In this document: positions 8,063-19,499 of the stretch, in pieces
Layout of the letters: every line of letters begins with the position of its first letter
Numbering within the stretch: position 1 is the stretch's first letter
Assembly: GCF_947090785.1 (NCBI RefSeq)
Contig: NZ_OX352320.1
Span: 4,577,001 to 4,641,000, forward strand
Length of the DNA: 64,000 nt
Direction: 5' to 3'
Source of the DNA: Rheinheimera sp. MM224
GTDB lineage: Bacteria; Pseudomonadota; Gammaproteobacteria; Enterobacterales; Alteromonadaceae
Made by a program: the position numbers and the translations under genes
The notes under the pieces: generated by a model
Databases searched by the model: none
The model's input: only the letters and a program-made list of their open reading frames with translations
Told to the model about the DNA's origin: nothing

Positions 8063-10609
8063 ATGTTTCGATACACCCCATTGGCGTTGTTGTGCAGTGC
8101 TGCCCTTGTGACGACTTTATCTGGTTGCGGCCAACAAAATACGGCCACTGAGAAAACGACAGAAGTCAAAGCAGCTCCAGCTGAAAGTCTGAATCTGTGG
8201 CCAGAATTAAAAAGCCCTTTAGCCAACAAGGATACAGAACAAAAAGTGCAGCAACTGCTGTCCGCTATGACCATTGAGCAAAAAGTGGCTCAGTTGATCC
8301 AGCCGGATATCCGTTGGATGACAGTGGAAGATATGCGCCAGTATGGTTTTGGTTCTTATTTAAATGGCGGTGGTGCTTATCCAAATGATAATAAAAACTC
8401 TACAGCAGCAGACTGGGTGGCTTTAGCTCAGGCGTATTACGATGCCGGTGTGGATTCAACTAAAGATGGCAGCAGCATTCCACCTATTTGGGGCACTGAT
8501 GCAGTGCACGGTCACAACAATGTAATTGGCGCGACAGTGTTTCCACATAATATTGGTTTGGGTGCAGCCAACAATGCACAGTTGGTGGAAGCCATAGGTA
8601 AAGCCACGGCAGCGGAAGTAGCAGCTACTGGCATTAACTGGATCTTTGCGCCTACTGTTGCAGTAGCCCGTGATGATCGCTGGGGCCGCAGTTACGAAAG
8701 TTATTCGGAAGACCCTACTGTGGTAAAAGAACTCGGTGCAGCATTAGTCAAAGGTATTCAGGGCAATGTTGGTTCTGACTTTATGCAAAGCGGCCGTTTA
8801 ATTGCCACAGCCAAACATTATCTGGGTGATGGTGGCACTGAAAACGGCAAAGATCAGGGCAATACATTAACCAATGAAGCCGATTTAGTGCGCCTGCATG
8901 CTCAGGGTTATATCAGTAGCCTGGATGCTGGTGTGCAAACTGTGATGGCGTCTTTTAACAGCTGGCACGGTGAAAAAATGCATGGTAATCATTACCTGCT
9001 GACCACTGTTTTAAAAGAACGTATGGGTTTTGATGGTTTAGTGGTTGGCGACTGGAACGGTCATGGCCAGCTTCCGGGTTGTACCAACAATAGCTGTGCC
9101 GCCGCTATCAACGCTGGTGTTGATATATTAATGGCACCGGAAGATGGTAAAGCGCTCTATACCAACACTCTGGCTCAGGCCAAAGCAGGTGAAATATCAG
9201 CAGCTCGTTTAGATGACGCCGTCAGCCGCATTTTACGAGTCAAAATTCGTGCTGGTTTATTTGAACACGGCAACCCTGCTCAATCAGCACTGGCGGGTAA
9301 AGCAGAATTGATTGGTCATGCCGATCATCAGGCTATTGCAGCTCAAGCCGTGCGTGAATCTTTAGTGTTGCTGAAAAATAATGCTCAATTATTGCCATTG
9401 GCTCCAAAACAAAAAGTACTAGTGACAGGTGATGGTGCTGACAATATTGGCAAACAAAGTGGTGGCTGGACTTTAACCTGGCAAGGCACGGGCAACGTCA
9501 ATGCAGACTTCCCGAATGGTCGTTCCATTTATTCAGGCATACAACAGCAAGTCGAAGCGGCCCAAGGCACAGTCGAGCTGAGTGCTGATGGCTCTTATCA
9601 GCAAAAACCTGATGTGGCTATTGTGGTGATAGGTGAAAATCCATACGCCGAATTTGATGGTGACATTCGCACTCTGGATTATCAGGCTGGTAAAAATACC
9701 GATCTGGAATTACTGAAAAAACTTAAGGCCGAGGGTATTCCGGTGGTGACAGTGTTTTTAAAGGGCCGGCCTTTATGGGTAAACCCTGAGCTGAATCAGT
9801 CCGATGCTTTTGTAGCGGCCTGGTTACCTGGTACCGCAGGTCAGGCTGTGGCAGAAGTGTTATTCAAAACTGCCGCTGGGGAAATCCAACATGACTTTAA
9901 AGGCAAACTGCCATTCTCCTGGCCAAAAACAGCAGATCAAACACCGTTAAATCAAGATGACACTAACTATGCTCCACTTTTCGCTTTGGGTTATGGCCTG
10001 ACTTATCAGGACAAAACCACTGTTGCCAATGACTTATCCGAGCAAATCAACAGTGCGCAAAGTACCAACAATGACAGCTTAAGTTTATTTGAGCGCCGCC
10101 CGGCCTCAGGCTACAGCCTGATTTTGCAGGACGAGGCAGGAGTAGTCACAGTCACAGGTAACAAAGCCAAAAGTGCCGACCAAAGCCTGAATTTAGCCGC
10201 AGTGAACTGGCAAAAACAGGAAGACGCTTTACTGTTGGACTGGGCTGCAAATTCTAAAGCCAAACTGGTACTGCAAGCTGCTGTGCCGCTGGATGCCAGC
10301 GGTTATAGTCAGTTGGTGGTCGATATGAAATGGAATGCGGCACCAACAGCAGCTGTCACTTTAGCTCAGTCTTGTGGTTCGGGCTGTGGTGGTACTTTGA
10401 ATTTAGCTGAACTGATCGGCAGTAAAGCTGCAGGCCAATGGCACAAAGTGGTGATTGATTTAAGTTGTTTTGCCAGCAAAGGCGCGGCGCTAAATCATCT
10501 GCAGCAACCTTTTGTGTTGCATAGTGAGGCGGCATACCAACTAAGTATTTCGAATATCCGTTTAACACCAGCCACAGCAACAGCTGATCTGAGTTGTGCG
10601 ACACATTAA
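8063..10609 (+). CDS. GH3 exo-beta-glucosidase/glucanase lipoprotein, ExoP-like
   Basis: 848 residues. The N-terminus is a lipoprotein signal with lipobox LSGC (Cys22), so the enzyme is probably membrane-anchored facing the periplasm or outside. Family 3 landmarks are KHYLGDGGTENGKDQG (251-266), the nucleophile Asp330 in VVGDW, and RESLVLLKNN starting the second domain. GENPYAEFDGD probably carries the acid/base glutamate. A C-terminal beta-rich domain from about residue 670 resembles the extra domain of the Pseudoalteromonas exo-1,3/1,4-beta-glucanase ExoP. It would release glucose from beta-1,3/1,4 chains. AGGA precedes the ATG. The sugar transporter gene follows after 46 bases, so they probably share a transcript. 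Divergent from the TBDT. Confidence 0.93.
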   Translation: MFRYTPLALLCSAALVTTLSGCGQQNTATEKTTEVKAAPAESLNLWPELKSPLANKDTEQKVQQLLSAMTIEQKVAQLIQPDIRWMTVEDMRQYGFGSYLNGGGAYPNDNKNSTAADWVALAQAYYDAGVDSTKDGSSIPPIWGTDAVHGHNNVIGATVFPHNIGLGAANNAQLVEAIGKATAAEVAATGINWIFAPTVAVARDDRWGRSYESYSEDPTVVKELGAALVKGIQGNVGSDFMQSGRLIATAKHYLGDGGTENGKDQGNTLTNEADLVRLHAQGYISSLDAGVQTVMASFNSWHGEKMHGNHYLLTTVLKERMGFDGLVVGDWNGHGQLPGCTNNSCAAAINAGVDILMAPEDGKALYTNTLAQAKAGEISAARLDDAVSRILRVKIRAGLFEHGNPAQSALAGKAELIGHADHQAIAAQAVRESLVLLKNNAQLLPLAPKQKVLVTGDGADNIGKQSGGWTLTWQGTGNVNADFPNGRSIYSGIQQQVEAAQGTVELSADGSYQQKPDVAIVVIGENPYAEFDGDIRTLDYQAGKNTDLELLKKLKAEGIPVVTVFLKGRPLWVNPELNQSDAFVAAWLPGTAGQAVAEVLFKTAAGEIQHDFKGKLPFSWPKTADQTPLNQDDTNYAPLFALGYGLTYQDKTTVANDLSEQINSAQSTNNDSLSLFERRPASGYSLILQDEAGVVTVTGNKAKSADQSLNLAAVNWQKQEDALLLDWAANSKAKLVLQAAVPLDASGYSQLVVDMKWNAAPTAAVTLAQSCGSGCGGTLNLAELIGSKAAGQWHKVVIDLSCFASKGAALNHLQQPFVLHSEAAYQLSISNIRLTPATATADLSCATH

Positions 10610-10655
10610 TACATAACAATAATGGCCGTCACCAGGCGGCCTGATGGGGAATAGA

Positions 10656-11876
10656 ATGCAAAGTGTTCAAAGCGCCGAAGTGCAGAGTTCCAGCACACCA
10701 ATCAGTAGCTGGGCTTTACCTGCTCTTACTTTTTTATTTTTTATCTGGGGTTTTATTACTTGTCTGAACGACATTTTAATTCCGCATTTAAAAGCCGTGT
10801 TCGACCTGACTTACACTCAGGCTATGTTGATCCAATTCTGCTTTTTTGGTGCTTATTTTGTGGTGTCTTTACCTGCGGGTGCGCTGATCAATAAGCTGGG
10901 TTACCAGAAAGGTATAGTGATAGGTTTAGCTATTGCAGGTTTTGGCACACTGAACTTCATTCCGGCCGCCAGCTTTCATAGTTACCCATGGTTTTTGGCC
11001 GCTTTATTTGTGCTGGCCTCCGGTATTACCATTTTGCAGGTTGCGGCTAACCCTTATGTCACAGTATTGGGCAATCCAAAAACTGCCTCCAGTCGCCTGA
11101 CCATGACCCAAGCCTTTAACTCTTTGGGTACCACAGTTGCCCCGCTTATTGGTGCGGCTTTGATCCTGAGTCAGCTCGACAGCACTGAAGGTGCTGATGC
11201 AGTACAACTGCCTTATCTGATACTGACAGTGGCTTTATTTGCTGTAGCTTTTGTGTTTTCGCGTCTGAAGTTACCAGAAGTTCAAAACACTACAGCAGCG
11301 GAAAAAATATCCATTAAGTCTCTATTGCCTTACACCCATTTATGGCTCGGTGCCTTGGGCATTTTTATGTATGTAGGCGCTGAAGTAGCCATAGGTTCAG
11401 TGATGGTCAACTTTATTGCTTTGCCTGAAATTACAGGACTAGCAGAAGCTGAAGCTGCGCATTACGTCGCCTGGTACTGGGGTGGCGCTATGGTGGGTCG
11501 TTTTGTGGGTGCTTTACTGATGCAACGCATAAACGCTGGCTTATTACTGGCCATTCACGCTGCTGCCGCCATGTTATTGCTGGTACTGGTGATTACAGGT
11601 CAGGGCCAACTGGCGTTATTTGCGCTACTGACCATTGGTATCGCCAACTCCATTATGTTCCCGACCATTTTTAGTCTGGCGTTACATGGTTTAGGCAAAT
11701 ACACCAGTCAGGGCGCGGGTTTATTGTGTTTGGCGATTGTAGGCGGCGCTTTAGTGCCTGTAGCTCAGGGCATGCTGGCCGACTCTTTTGGCCTGGCCTT
11801 GTCTTTTGTGTTGCCGGTGTTTTGTTACATCTATATCTGCTACTTCGGTTTACGCAGTCGCAAAGTGACAAGTTAA
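10656..11876 (+). CDS. MFS glucose/galactose-type transporter (FucP/GluP family)
   Basis: About 406 residues and 12 predicted transmembrane segments. Family features are the start [45 protein letters not shown] and [18 protein letters not shown], all characteristic of FucP/GluP proton-sugar symporters. It should take glucose or galactose released by the upstream GH3 into the cytoplasm. The ATG at 10656 is chosen because GGGGAA lies just ahead. An ATG at 10644 also exists, but its AGGCGG leader is inside a 5-base hairpin (GGCCG/CGGCC). It is the last gene of the rightward beta-glucan transcript and is followed by a structured 3' region. Confidence 0.9.
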   Translation: MQSVQSAEVQSSSTPISSWALPALTFLFFIWGFITCLNDILIPHLKAVFDLTYTQAMLIQFCFFGAYFVVSLPAGALINKLGYQKGIVIGLAIAGFGTLNFIPAASFHSYPWFLAALFVLASGITILQVAANPYVTVLGNPKTASSRLTMTQAFNSLGTTVAPLIGAALILSQLDSTEGADAVQLPYLILTVALFAVAFVFSRLKLPEVQNTTAAEKISIKSLLPYTHLWLGALGIFMYVGAEVAIGSVMVNFIALPEITGLAEAEAAHYVAWYWGGAMVGRFVGALLMQRINAGLLLAIHAAAAMLLLVLVITGQGQLALFALLTIGIANSIMFPTIFSLALHGLGKYTSQGAGLLCLAIVGGALVPVAQGMLADSFGLALSFVLPVFCYIYICYFGLRSRKVTS

Positions 11877-12113
11877 GGCGAAAGCCGGGGCAAGGCGCGT
11901 ATTCCCGGTTGGCCTTGCTCATTTTATTCGCGCCATCCGTGGCCTCAACCGGCCAGTGGACAGAGCCACTGGCGCTCATCCGGACATTGCCAAACTGTTG
12001 GCAATGCTTCATCCGGCTTCGCCCTGACGGGCCAGCTAAAGCTGTTCAAAAACATTCCTGGTACTGGATGAGTATTCATCCCTTAAGGCTGAGTTAAACC
12101 TCAGCCTTTTTTT
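11877..12113 (+). ncRNA. Structured 3' region after the sugar transporter, candidate small RNA
   Basis: The 217-base gap contains three stems reading rightwards: GCAAGGC/GCCTTGC (11890-11918), GCCAGTGG/CCACTGGC (11952-11973) and CATTGCCAA/TTGGCAATG (11985-12006). A rho-independent terminator at 12085-12113 closes it. No coding frame looks real. A structured 3' untranslated region released as a small RNA is possible. A separate promoter was not identified. Evidence is structural only. Confidence 0.35.
12085..12113 (+). terminator. Rho-independent terminator of the GH3-transporter transcript
   Basis: AAGGCTGAG pairs with CTCAGCCTT around a 6-base loop and is followed by five T. The right arm lies inside the last codons of the leftward mdtC-like gene. 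On the minus strand there is no T-run, so it ends rightward transcription only. Confidence 0.8.
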
Positions 12114-15100
12114 CAGCTGCCGCGCCCGATACCAACAGCTCTGCCGATCTGGTACTGCGGAATTTACTTAACACCAGATAGACGGCTGGCGTACTGTATA
12201 AAGTTAACAACTGACTGACCAACAAACCTCCCACTATGGTGATACCCAAAGGCTGGCGCAGCTCTGAGCCTTCGCCCATACCAAACAGCAATGGCACGGC
12301 ACCTAACAAAGCAGCAAAGTTGGTCATTAAAATAGGACGCAAACGTTGTGCCGCCGCCAAAGCGACCGCTTCTTTCGGTGATAAACCCAGATCTCGTTCA
12401 GCATGCAAGGCAAAATCGACCAGCAAGATGGCGTTTTTCATCACTATGCCTATCAGCAAAAACAGCCCCAGCAGAGCTATCAGGTTAAAGTCGGTATTGC
12501 TGACATAAAGCGCCAGCAAAGCTCCTAAACCAGCACAAGGCAAGGTCGATAAAATGGTAATCGGCTGAATAGTGCTTTCATACAACACGCCGAGCAGCAG
12601 ATACACAGTTAAAATCACACCAATAATCAGCCAGAGCTGATCGCCGCTTTTAAACATGGCATTACGCTGATCTTCACCATTGATGGTATGAATGCCAGTT
12701 GGCACCATCAGACGCGCCAGCACGTTTTCTATGGCCGCAGAGGCTTGCTGTAAAGTCACACCAGGCGCTAAACCATAACCAATACCAACGGAAGCAAACT
12801 GGTTGTCGTGGCGGATACGGTCATTCGCCAGACTGTACTGGTAGCTGGCAATGCTGGATAAAGGCACCCTATTGCCATCTGCTGTCACCAGTTGCAGTTG
12901 CTTTAATACTTCAGGCTGAGCTGTATAACCTGGTGTCAGTTCCATCACCACACGGTATTGATTCATCTCATCGTACAAAGTAGCAACCTGCCGTTGTGAG
13001 AAAGAGTTATTCAGCAAGGTAGCAATGGTGCGCATATCCACACCTAAACGCTGTGCCGCTTCCCTGTCTATGGTTAAAGAAATTTGCTGTGCATCTTCGC
13101 CGCTGGGCGTATCCACATCCACCAGCTCCGGCAATTCCTGCATTTTTTCCGCGACTTGTTTGCTCCATTTGCGCAGCAGTTGCAAATCACCGGATAACAT
13201 CAGCAGCTCGTAGTCACTGCGGCCAAAAGGCGATGACAAACGGATGTCCTGATCCACATTCATAAACACCATGCCACCCGGTACTTTAGGGGCTGTAGCG
13301 CGAATACGATCCACCACCTGCTGGGCTGATATTTTACGCTCAGCCAGAGGTTTTAACCGCACACGCATCCAGCTGTTGCTGATGCCCATATCACCGCCGC
13401 TGGAGCCTGTCACATCAGCAATAGCGGGGTCTTTTAACAAATGCTGACGGAAAGCTTCAATTTTTGGCTGCATGATCTGAAAGGAGAAACCATCATCACC
13501 ACGAACAAAACCATTGAGCTGGCCTGTGTCCTGATCCGGCAATAAACCTGTTGGCACTTGAGTGTACAACCAGGCATTGGCAGCAAATAGCAGCACTAAT
13601 CCGGCCAAAAACCAGCGGTAATGATCTAAGCTCCAGGCCACGCTCTGATGATACTTCTGCTGAAACTTCTGAAAAGCTCCGGCTTCAGTGTCACCCGGCT
13701 TTTTGGCCTTCAGCAGTAACGCCGATAAGCTTGGCGTTAAGGTCAGCGAAATCACCAGACTGATCATCATGGCGGCAGCCAGCGTGATAGAAAACTCGCG
13801 GAATAAACGCTCGACCAAACCGCCCATAAATAAAATCGACAGGAAAATTACGACTAAAGCCAGGTTCATTGCCAGCAAGGTAAAACCAACTTCAGACGCA
13901 CCTTGCCGCGCAGCTTGCAAAGGAGTTAAACCACGTTCTATATGGCGTTTAATATTTTCGACTACGACAATGGCATCATCCACCACTAAACCTGTAGCGA
14001 CAATCAGCGCCATCACCGACAAGTTATTCAGCGAAAAATCACAGAGATACATCACGGTAAAAGAGCCAATCAAAGACACAGGAATAGCCAGACTTGGGAT
14101 CAGCGCACTGCGCAGGCTGCCTAAAAAGGCCCAGACCACCAGCACAACCAAGACCACAGCAATCAATAAACTGATTTGCGCTTCAGTTAAGGTAGCGCGG
14201 ATCACGGGGCTGCGATCCATCACCACAGCTAAATCAGCATCTGCTGGTATCAGTGCCCGCAACAACGGCATCTGTTGATAAATAGCATCTATGGTTTCAA
14301 CAATATTGGCACCAGTACGACGGCTGACCAATAAAATCACCGCGTTTTTATCGTTATGAAAACCAGCGCTGTAGCGGTTTTCAGTGGAGTCTGTCACTAA
14401 AGCTACATCTGATAAACGGATAGGCGCACCGTTGACATACTTCACCACTAACGACTGATAATCTGAGGCCTGACGTAAGGTCTGACTGGTCGCTAATTGC
14501 CAACGTTGATCGCTGCTTTCCAGCACACCCAAAGGCACTGAGGCATTAGCACCACTGATCGCGCTGCGTACTTCATCCAAAGCCACACCATATTGAGTCA
14601 GCATGCCCGGATTCAGTTGCACCCGCACAGCAGGCAAGGAAGCTCCAGCCACTTCCACTTCGCCCACACCAGTGATAGCCGCCAGTTTCTGTGCTAATAC
14701 AGTAGAGGCGGCATCGTATAAAGCACTGGAGGCTAAATGTTCAGAGCTTAGCGCCAGCGCCATCACAGGGGCCTGTGACGGGTTAAATTTGCGGTAACTT
14801 GGATTGCCCGGCATACCGGATGGCAACTGGCTGCGGGCGGCATTAATAGCAGCCTGTACTTCACGGGCCGCTTCATCCACATTGCGGTCCAAATCAAACT
14901 CCAGCCGTATTTGCGCTGAACCCTGATTACTGCTGGAGCTGATGCGGTTAATACCAGCAATACTACCTAAAGCCCGTTCCAGTGGCGTGGCAACAGTAGC
15001 GGCCATACTTTCAGGGCTGGCACCAGGCAAACTGGCGGTGACCACTATCATTGGAAAATCGACAGCAGGCAAAGGTGATACTGGCAATAAGCGCCAGCAC

Positions 15101-15180
15101 AACATGCCCAGCAGCAAAATAGCAGTGGCAATTAAGCCACTGGCCACAGGGCGCTGAATAAAGGGCTGAGCTAAATTCAT
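12094..15180 (-). CDS. mdtC: RND efflux pump inner-membrane subunit, MdtC-like
   Basis: 1028 residues, the normal size for HAE1-type RND pumps. N-terminal helix [21 protein letters not shown], then the porter domain starting [11 protein letters not shown]. The middle membrane segment contains [17 protein letters not shown] (motif A with the DD proton-relay pair) and [18 protein letters not shown]. The second half repeats the plan. It should form a heterotrimer with the MdtB-like subunit and expel drugs or bile-salt-like compounds with proton influx. ATGA overlaps the mdtB-like stop, so translation is coupled. No TolC-type outer-membrane gene is present, so a distant one must serve. The MdtC rather than MdtB assignment rests on being second in the operon and on similarity. 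Confidence 0.88.
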   Translation of the reverse strand: MNLAQPFIQRPVASGLIATAILLLGMLCWRLLPVSPLPAVDFPMIVVTASLPGASPESMAATVATPLERALGSIAGINRISSSSNQGSAQIRLEFDLDRNVDEAAREVQAAINAARSQLPSGMPGNPSYRKFNPSQAPVMALALSSEHLASSALYDAASTVLAQKLAAITGVGEVEVAGASLPAVRVQLNPGMLTQYGVALDEVRSAISGANASVPLGVLESSDQRWQLATSQTLRQASDYQSLVVKYVNGAPIRLSDVALVTDSTENRYSAGFHNDKNAVILLVSRRTGANIVETIDAIYQQMPLLRALIPADADLAVVMDRSPVIRATLTEAQISLLIAVVLVVLVVWAFLGSLRSALIPSLAIPVSLIGSFTVMYLCDFSLNNLSVMALIVATGLVVDDAIVVVENIKRHIERGLTPLQAARQGASEVGFTLLAMNLALVVIFLSILFMGGLVERLFREFSITLAAAMMISLVISLTLTPSLSALLLKAKKPGDTEAGAFQKFQQKYHQSVAWSLDHYRWFLAGLVLLFAANAWLYTQVPTGLLPDQDTGQLNGFVRGDDGFSFQIMQPKIEAFRQHLLKDPAIADVTGSSGGDMGISNSWMRVRLKPLAERKISAQQVVDRIRATAPKVPGGMVFMNVDQDIRLSSPFGRSDYELLMLSGDLQLLRKWSKQVAEKMQELPELVDVDTPSGEDAQQISLTIDREAAQRLGVDMRTIATLLNNSFSQRQVATLYDEMNQYRVVMELTPGYTAQPEVLKQLQLVTADGNRVPLSSIASYQYSLANDRIRHDNQFASVGIGYGLAPGVTLQQASAAIENVLARLMVPTGIHTINGEDQRNAMFKSGDQLWLIIGVILTVYLLLGVLYESTIQPITILSTLPCAGLGALLALYVSNTDFNLIALLGLFLLIGIVMKNAILLVDFALHAERDLGLSPKEAVALAAAQRLRPILMTNFAALLGAVPLLFGMGEGSELRQPLGITIVGGLLVSQLLTLYSTPAVYLVLSKFRSTRSAELLVSGAAAEKKAEV

Positions 15181-18100
15181 AGCACTTTCGCCTCAACTTC
15201 AGCTACCGCCTCTTTGCTGCTTTCTTTGCCACTGAAGTGGCGATCAAACCATAAATACACCACAGGCGTGGTAAAGAGCGTCAACACCTGACTGACTAAC
15301 AAACCGCCGACCATCACTAAACCTAAAGGCTGACGCAACTCCGCACCTGAACCGCTGGCCAGTAACAATGGAATGGCACCAAAGAGCGCAGCTAAAGTCG
15401 TCATTAGAATGGGCCGGAACCGCATTAAGGCCGCCTGATAGATAGCTTCGGTTGGCGATAAGCCCTGATGCCGCTGCGCTTCCAACGCAAAGTCGACCAT
15501 CATAATGCCGTTTTTCTTCACCAAACCTATTAGCAGCACTATGCCGATCACGGCAATCAGATCCAGCGGCTGGCCTGTGATGAGCAGCGCCAACAAAGCC
15601 CCCACTGTAGCTGAAGGTAAAGTCGACAATATGGTGACCGGGTGAATTAAGCTTTCATACAAAATACCCAGCACTATGTACATGGTGACTACAGCAGCCA
15701 GCACCAGCCAGAGCGTATTACTCAAGGACGCGCGGAAGGCTTCAGCTGCGCCCTGAAAGGTCAGCTCCACTTCGGCAGGCATTTGTAATTGTTGCTGCAC
15801 TTCTTCAATAGCAGCCACAGCTTCACCCAAGGAATAACCGGCAGCCAGGTTAAAAGACAAAGTAACAGAAGGGAATTGGCCCTGATGGTTAATCAATAAC
15901 TTGGCAGGTCGTTGTGTCACTTTAGCTACTGCAGATAAAGGCACAGGAGTACCAGAAGCCGAGCTGATATAGAGCTTATTCAGCGCATCAACACCGTTAA
16001 TCTGATCAGGGTCCACTTCCAAAATCACCCGGTACTGATTGGCCTGAGTAAATAAGGTCGTGACCTGACGCTGACTATAGGCGCTTTGCAGCACAGTACT
16101 GATTTGCGACACATTAATGCCTAAACGTGCAGCTGCAGTGCGGTCGATGTCGATATAAGCCTGTAAACCCTGCTGCTGTAAATCATGCGCCACTTCGGAT
16201 AATTCAGGTCGTTGTTGCAAGGCTTCAACCAAATCAGGTAACCACTGATTCAGCACCTCCTGATCGGGCGTGGTTAAGCTGAATTGATACTGAGTACGGC
16301 TGACTCTGTCTTCAATACTCAATTCCTGCACCGGCTGGAACCAGCCTTTTATACCAGGCACGGCCTGCACTTGCTGCTCCAGCTCACGGATCACCTCAAC
16401 TGCAGACAAATCGCGTTCGCCATGTTGTTTCAGATTGATCTGAATACGGCCACTGTTAATGCTGGTATTGCTGCCATCCACCCCAATAAAAGACGACAAA
16501 CTGCTGACATCCGGGTGCTGCAGAATATTTTCAGCCAGTTCCTGTTGGCGTGACGCCATAGCCTGAAAAGAAATATCCTGCGGTGCTTCAGTCACCACCT
16601 GAATCACACCACTGTCCTGCACAGGGAAAAAGCCTTTAGGCACAGCCAGATACAACAGAGCAGTTAATGCCACAGTCGCCAACATACTGAACATAGCTAA
16701 GGTTTGATGACGTAACACCCACTGCAAACCACGGCCATAAGCAGCAATAATGCGGTCCATTAAACCATTTTGATCATGATGCTCGGGCAGAGTTTTTAAT
16801 AGACGCGCACAGAGCATAGGGGTCAGAGTTAAAGACACCACCAGGGAGATCAGAATAGCCACAGCCAAAGTGACGGCAAATTCAAAAAACAGCCGGCCGA
16901 CCACATCTGCCATAAAGAGCAGAGGGATAAGCACAGCGATCAGCGAAAAGGTCAGGGATATCAGCGTAAAACCAATTTCTTTGGCGCCTTTCAGTGCAGC
17001 TTCCATTGGGGATGCACCTTGTTCACGGTGCCGCGCTACGTTTTCCAGCATGACGATGGCGTCATCCACCACAAAACCTGTGGCTATGGTCAAGGCCATT
17101 AAGGTCAGGTTGTTAACAGAGAAATCCAGCAACACCATCACAGCAAAAGTACCAATCAAGGACAAAGGCACGGCCAGACTAGGGATAATAGTGGCCGGAA
17201 TACTGCGTAAAAATGCGAAGGTGACTAATACCACCAGCACTATGGCGAAGATCAGCTCTTTTTGCACATCACGCACTGAAGCACGAATACTGTGAGTCCG
17301 GTCTGTTAAGACTTCCACTTTCACAGCAGCAGGCATAGTGGCCGTCAGTTGCGGCAATAACTCCTGCACTCTGTCTGCGACATCAATCACATTGGCACCG
17401 GGCTGGCGCTGAATATTGACCAGCACAGCAGCTTTTTGGTTGGCCCAGGCCGCAAGAAAACGGTCTTCAGCGCCATTTTCAATTTTAGCCACATCTTTTA
17501 AGCGGATAGGCGCGCCTTCGCGATACGCAATAATCAGCTCTTTGTATTCGTCTGTGCTGCGAATTTGATCATTGGCTTCAAGCATGGTGGAGCGAAAAGC
17601 ACCATCAAAACTGCCTTTTGGTTGATTGGTATTGGCTGCGGCTATCGCAGTACGCAGGCTTTCAACACTTAGATCCAGACTGGCTAAAGCGGCAGGATTA
17701 GCTTTGACCCGAATGGCAGGGCGTTGACCACCAGCCAGACTGACCATACCCACGCCCGTCAACTGAGCTAACTTCTGTGCCATACGGGTATCGACTAAAT
17801 CATAGACTGCAGGCAATGGCAAAGTATCAGAGCTGACGGCTAAGGTCAGAATAGGCGCGTCGGCCGGATTCACTTTGCGATACACAGGTGGTGTAGGTAA
17901 ATCATTAGGTAATAACGAGGAAGCCGTATTAATAGCAGCCTGCACTTCCTGTTCGGCCACACCCATATCGACCACTAAGGCAAATTGCAGCGTAATCACC
18001 GATGCACCGGCCGAGCTATTGGACGACATTTGTTTCAGGCCTGGTATCTGGCCTAAACGCCGTTCTAAGGGCGCTGTAACTGTGCGCGCCATAATGTCAG

Positions 18101-18266
18101 GGCTGGCACCAGGGTTAAAGCTAAACACCTGAATAATAGGGTAATCGACCTGAGGCAAGGCAGCCACAGGCAATAAACGCCAGCTCAAAATACCGGCGAT
18201 TAGAATCGCCAGCATCAATAACGACGTCGCTACAGGGCGTAAAATAAAAGGCTTGGACAGGTTCAT
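15177..18266 (-). CDS. mdtB: RND efflux pump inner-membrane subunit, MdtB-like
   Basis: About 1029 residues. It starts [20 protein letters not shown] and [11 protein letters not shown], as in Mdt[21 protein letters not shown] carries the DD pair of the proton relay. Two ATGs stand side by side (18269 and 18266). AGGGG lies 4 and 7 bases ahead respectively, so 18266 has the better spacing. The mdtA-like stop at 18270 abuts the start, and the stop overlaps mdtC by 4 bases, giving a tight three-gene operon. It works with the MdtC-like subunit and the MdtA-like adaptor across the envelope. Confidence 0.88.
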   Translation of the reverse strand: MNLSKPFILRPVATSLLMLAILIAGILSWRLLPVAALPQVDYPIIQVFSFNPGASPDIMARTVTAPLERRLGQIPGLKQMSSNSSAGASVITLQFALVVDMGVAEQEVQAAINTASSLLPNDLPTPPVYRKVNPADAPILTLAVSSDTLPLPAVYDLVDTRMAQKLAQLTGVGMVSLAGGQRPAIRVKANPAALASLDLSVESLRTAIAAANTNQPKGSFDGAFRSTMLEANDQIRSTDEYKELIIAYREGAPIRLKDVAKIENGAEDRFLAAWANQKAAVLVNIQRQPGANVIDVADRVQELLPQLTATMPAAVKVEVLTDRTHSIRASVRDVQKELIFAIVLVVLVTFAFLRSIPATIIPSLAVPLSLIGTFAVMVLLDFSVNNLTLMALTIATGFVVDDAIVMLENVARHREQGASPMEAALKGAKEIGFTLISLTFSLIAVLIPLLFMADVVGRLFFEFAVTLAVAILISLVVSLTLTPMLCARLLKTLPEHHDQNGLMDRIIAAYGRGLQWVLRHQTLAMFSMLATVALTALLYLAVPKGFFPVQDSGVIQVVTEAPQDISFQAMASRQQELAENILQHPDVSSLSSFIGVDGSNTSINSGRIQINLKQHGERDLSAVEVIRELEQQVQAVPGIKGWFQPVQELSIEDRVSRTQYQFSLTTPDQEVLNQWLPDLVEALQQRPELSEVAHDLQQQGLQAYIDIDRTAAARLGINVSQISTVLQSAYSQRQVTTLFTQANQYRVILEVDPDQINGVDALNKLYISSASGTPVPLSAVAKVTQRPAKLLINHQGQFPSVTLSFNLAAGYSLGEAVAAIEEVQQQLQMPAEVELTFQGAAEAFRASLSNTLWLVLAAVVTMYIVLGILYESLIHPVTILSTLPSATVGALLALLITGQPLDLIAVIGIVLLIGLVKKNGIMMVDFALEAQRHQGLSPTEAIYQAALMRFRPILMTTLAALFGAIPLLLASGSGAELRQPLGLVMVGGLLVSQVLTLFTTPVVYLWFDRHFSGKESSKEAVAEVEAKVL

Positions 18267-18269
18267 CAT

Positions 18270-19499
18270 TTACCCCTTAGGCACGTCCTGGATCACCTCA
18301 ACCTCACGGTCCGGTCTTAGACGATCCAACCCTTCAAGAACCACTTTATCACCCGCTTTTAAGCCTTCTTCGACAGCCACTAAACCGTTGTCCACAGCAC
18401 CTAATTTCAACTGACGGATTTGAGCTTTGTTGTTGTCATCAACCATATAAACATAAGTGCCCTGAGCACCATATTGCACAGCGTCTTGCGGAATAGTCAC
18501 AGCGCCACTTTGCACGGCCACATTTAAACGCACATTAACAAACTGGTTGGGGAATAACTCTTCGTTCTGATTGGCAAACTCGGCTTTGAGCTTCAAAGTG
18601 CCTGTGGCTATATCAATCTGGTTGTCCAGGGTGGTTAAAGTACCGCTGGTCAGCGGCATTTGTTCCGCTCTGTCCCATGCTTCCACTGACAAAGCTGCTC
18701 CGGCACGAAATGCCGTACGCACTTGCTGCAACTGAGTCTCAGGAATAGTAAAAACCACAGCTATAGGTGAACTTTGGGTAATAGTCACTAAACCTTCAGC
18801 GCTGTTGGCCTGAATTAAATTGCCAGGGTCGACAGCACGTAAGCCCAAACGACCACTGATAGGCGCTTTGATTTGGGTATAAGACAACTGCAAAGCAGCA
18901 GCATCAATAGCGGCCTGATTCGACTTAATAGCACCTTTGAGCTGGCTGACTAAAGCCTGCTGCGCATTCATTTGCTGTGCCGCTATCGTATTTTGCTCTT
19001 TGAGTTTGGCAAAACGCTCTAAATCCTGCTCTGCACTTTTCAGCAGCGCTATATTTTGCTCTTTCTGACCCTGAGCCTGCGCCAACTCTACTTTATAATC
19101 GGCCGGATCAATCTGCGCTAATAATTGGCCCGCTTCAACTTTTTGGCCTTCTTCGAAAAACACTTGCTGCAAGGGGCCAGCCACACGGCTTTGCACCAGC
19201 ACAGTATTCAAAGGCGTCACTGTGCCTATGGCTTTAATCTGCACTTTTAAATCAGTAGAACCCGCTTCAATCACCCGCACTGGTACAGGCATAGCCCAGG
19301 GATTCGCAGCTGCACCAGCGCCGGCAGGTCGTGGGCCTCCGGGTCTTTGCCCAGCCGGTTTTTGTCCGGCTCCAGCTTTGCCTGCAGCAGCTTGTCCTGC
19401 TCCAGCGGCAGGTTCAGCACTTGGCCAGAACCAATACAGAGCAGCAATGGCAACAGCCAGACCAGCAGCTAACACAACAGGCTTTTTCAGCAAAGACAT
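18270..19499 (-). CDS. mdtA: RND periplasmic adaptor (membrane fusion protein), MdtA-like
   Basis: 409 residues. An uncleaved membrane anchor VVLAAGLAVAIAALYWFWPS is followed by a Gly/Ala/Pro/Lys-rich low-complexity linker (residues about 30-68). Then come the lipoyl half-motifs (GTVTPLNTVLVQSRVAGPLQ and LAQIDPADYKVELAQAQ), an alpha-hairpin, and the beta-barrel domain (LSYTQIKAPISGRLGLR). It bridges the MdtBC pump to an outer-membrane channel. It is first in the leftward operon; the promoter lies in 19500-19848. The linker is longer and more repetitive than in E. coli MdtA. Confidence 0.9.
   Translation of the reverse strand: MSLLKKPVVLAAGLAVAIAALYWFWPSAEPAAGAGQAAAGKAGAGQKPAGQRPGGPRPAGAGAAANPWAMPVPVRVIEAGSTDLKVQIKAIGTVTPLNTVLVQSRVAGPLQQVFFEEGQKVEAGQLLAQIDPADYKVELAQAQGQKEQNIALLKSAEQDLERFAKLKEQNTIAAQQMNAQQALVSQLKGAIKSNQAAIDAAALQLSYTQIKAPISGRLGLRAVDPGNLIQANSAEGLVTITQSSPIAVVFTIPETQLQQVRTAFRAGAALSVEAWDRAEQMPLTSGTLTTLDNQIDIATGTLKLKAEFANQNEELFPNQFVNVRLNVAVQSGAVTIPQDAVQYGAQGTYVYMVDDNNKAQIRQLKLGAVDNGLVAVEEGLKAGDKVVLEGLDRLRPDREVEVIQDVPKG

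Noticed and set aside
7861..8151. A 96-residue open frame ahead of the GH3 gene
   Set aside because: It runs into GH3 in another frame, has no ribosome-binding site or family features, and lies in the divergent control region.
10622..10640. GGCCG/CGGCC hairpin between GH3 and the transporter as a terminator
   Set aside because: The stem is only 5 bases and no T-run follows. It more likely influences translation start choice of the transporter.
11726..12097. A 123-residue open frame overlapping the transporter end and the 3' region
   Set aside because: It is out of frame with a well-supported gene, and its second half is the structured region ending in a terminator.
13688..14278. A 196-residue open frame opposite the mdtC-like gene
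   Set aside because: It is fully inside a conserved RND pump gene on the other strand and has Ser/Thr/Lys-rich low complexity typical of antisense frames.
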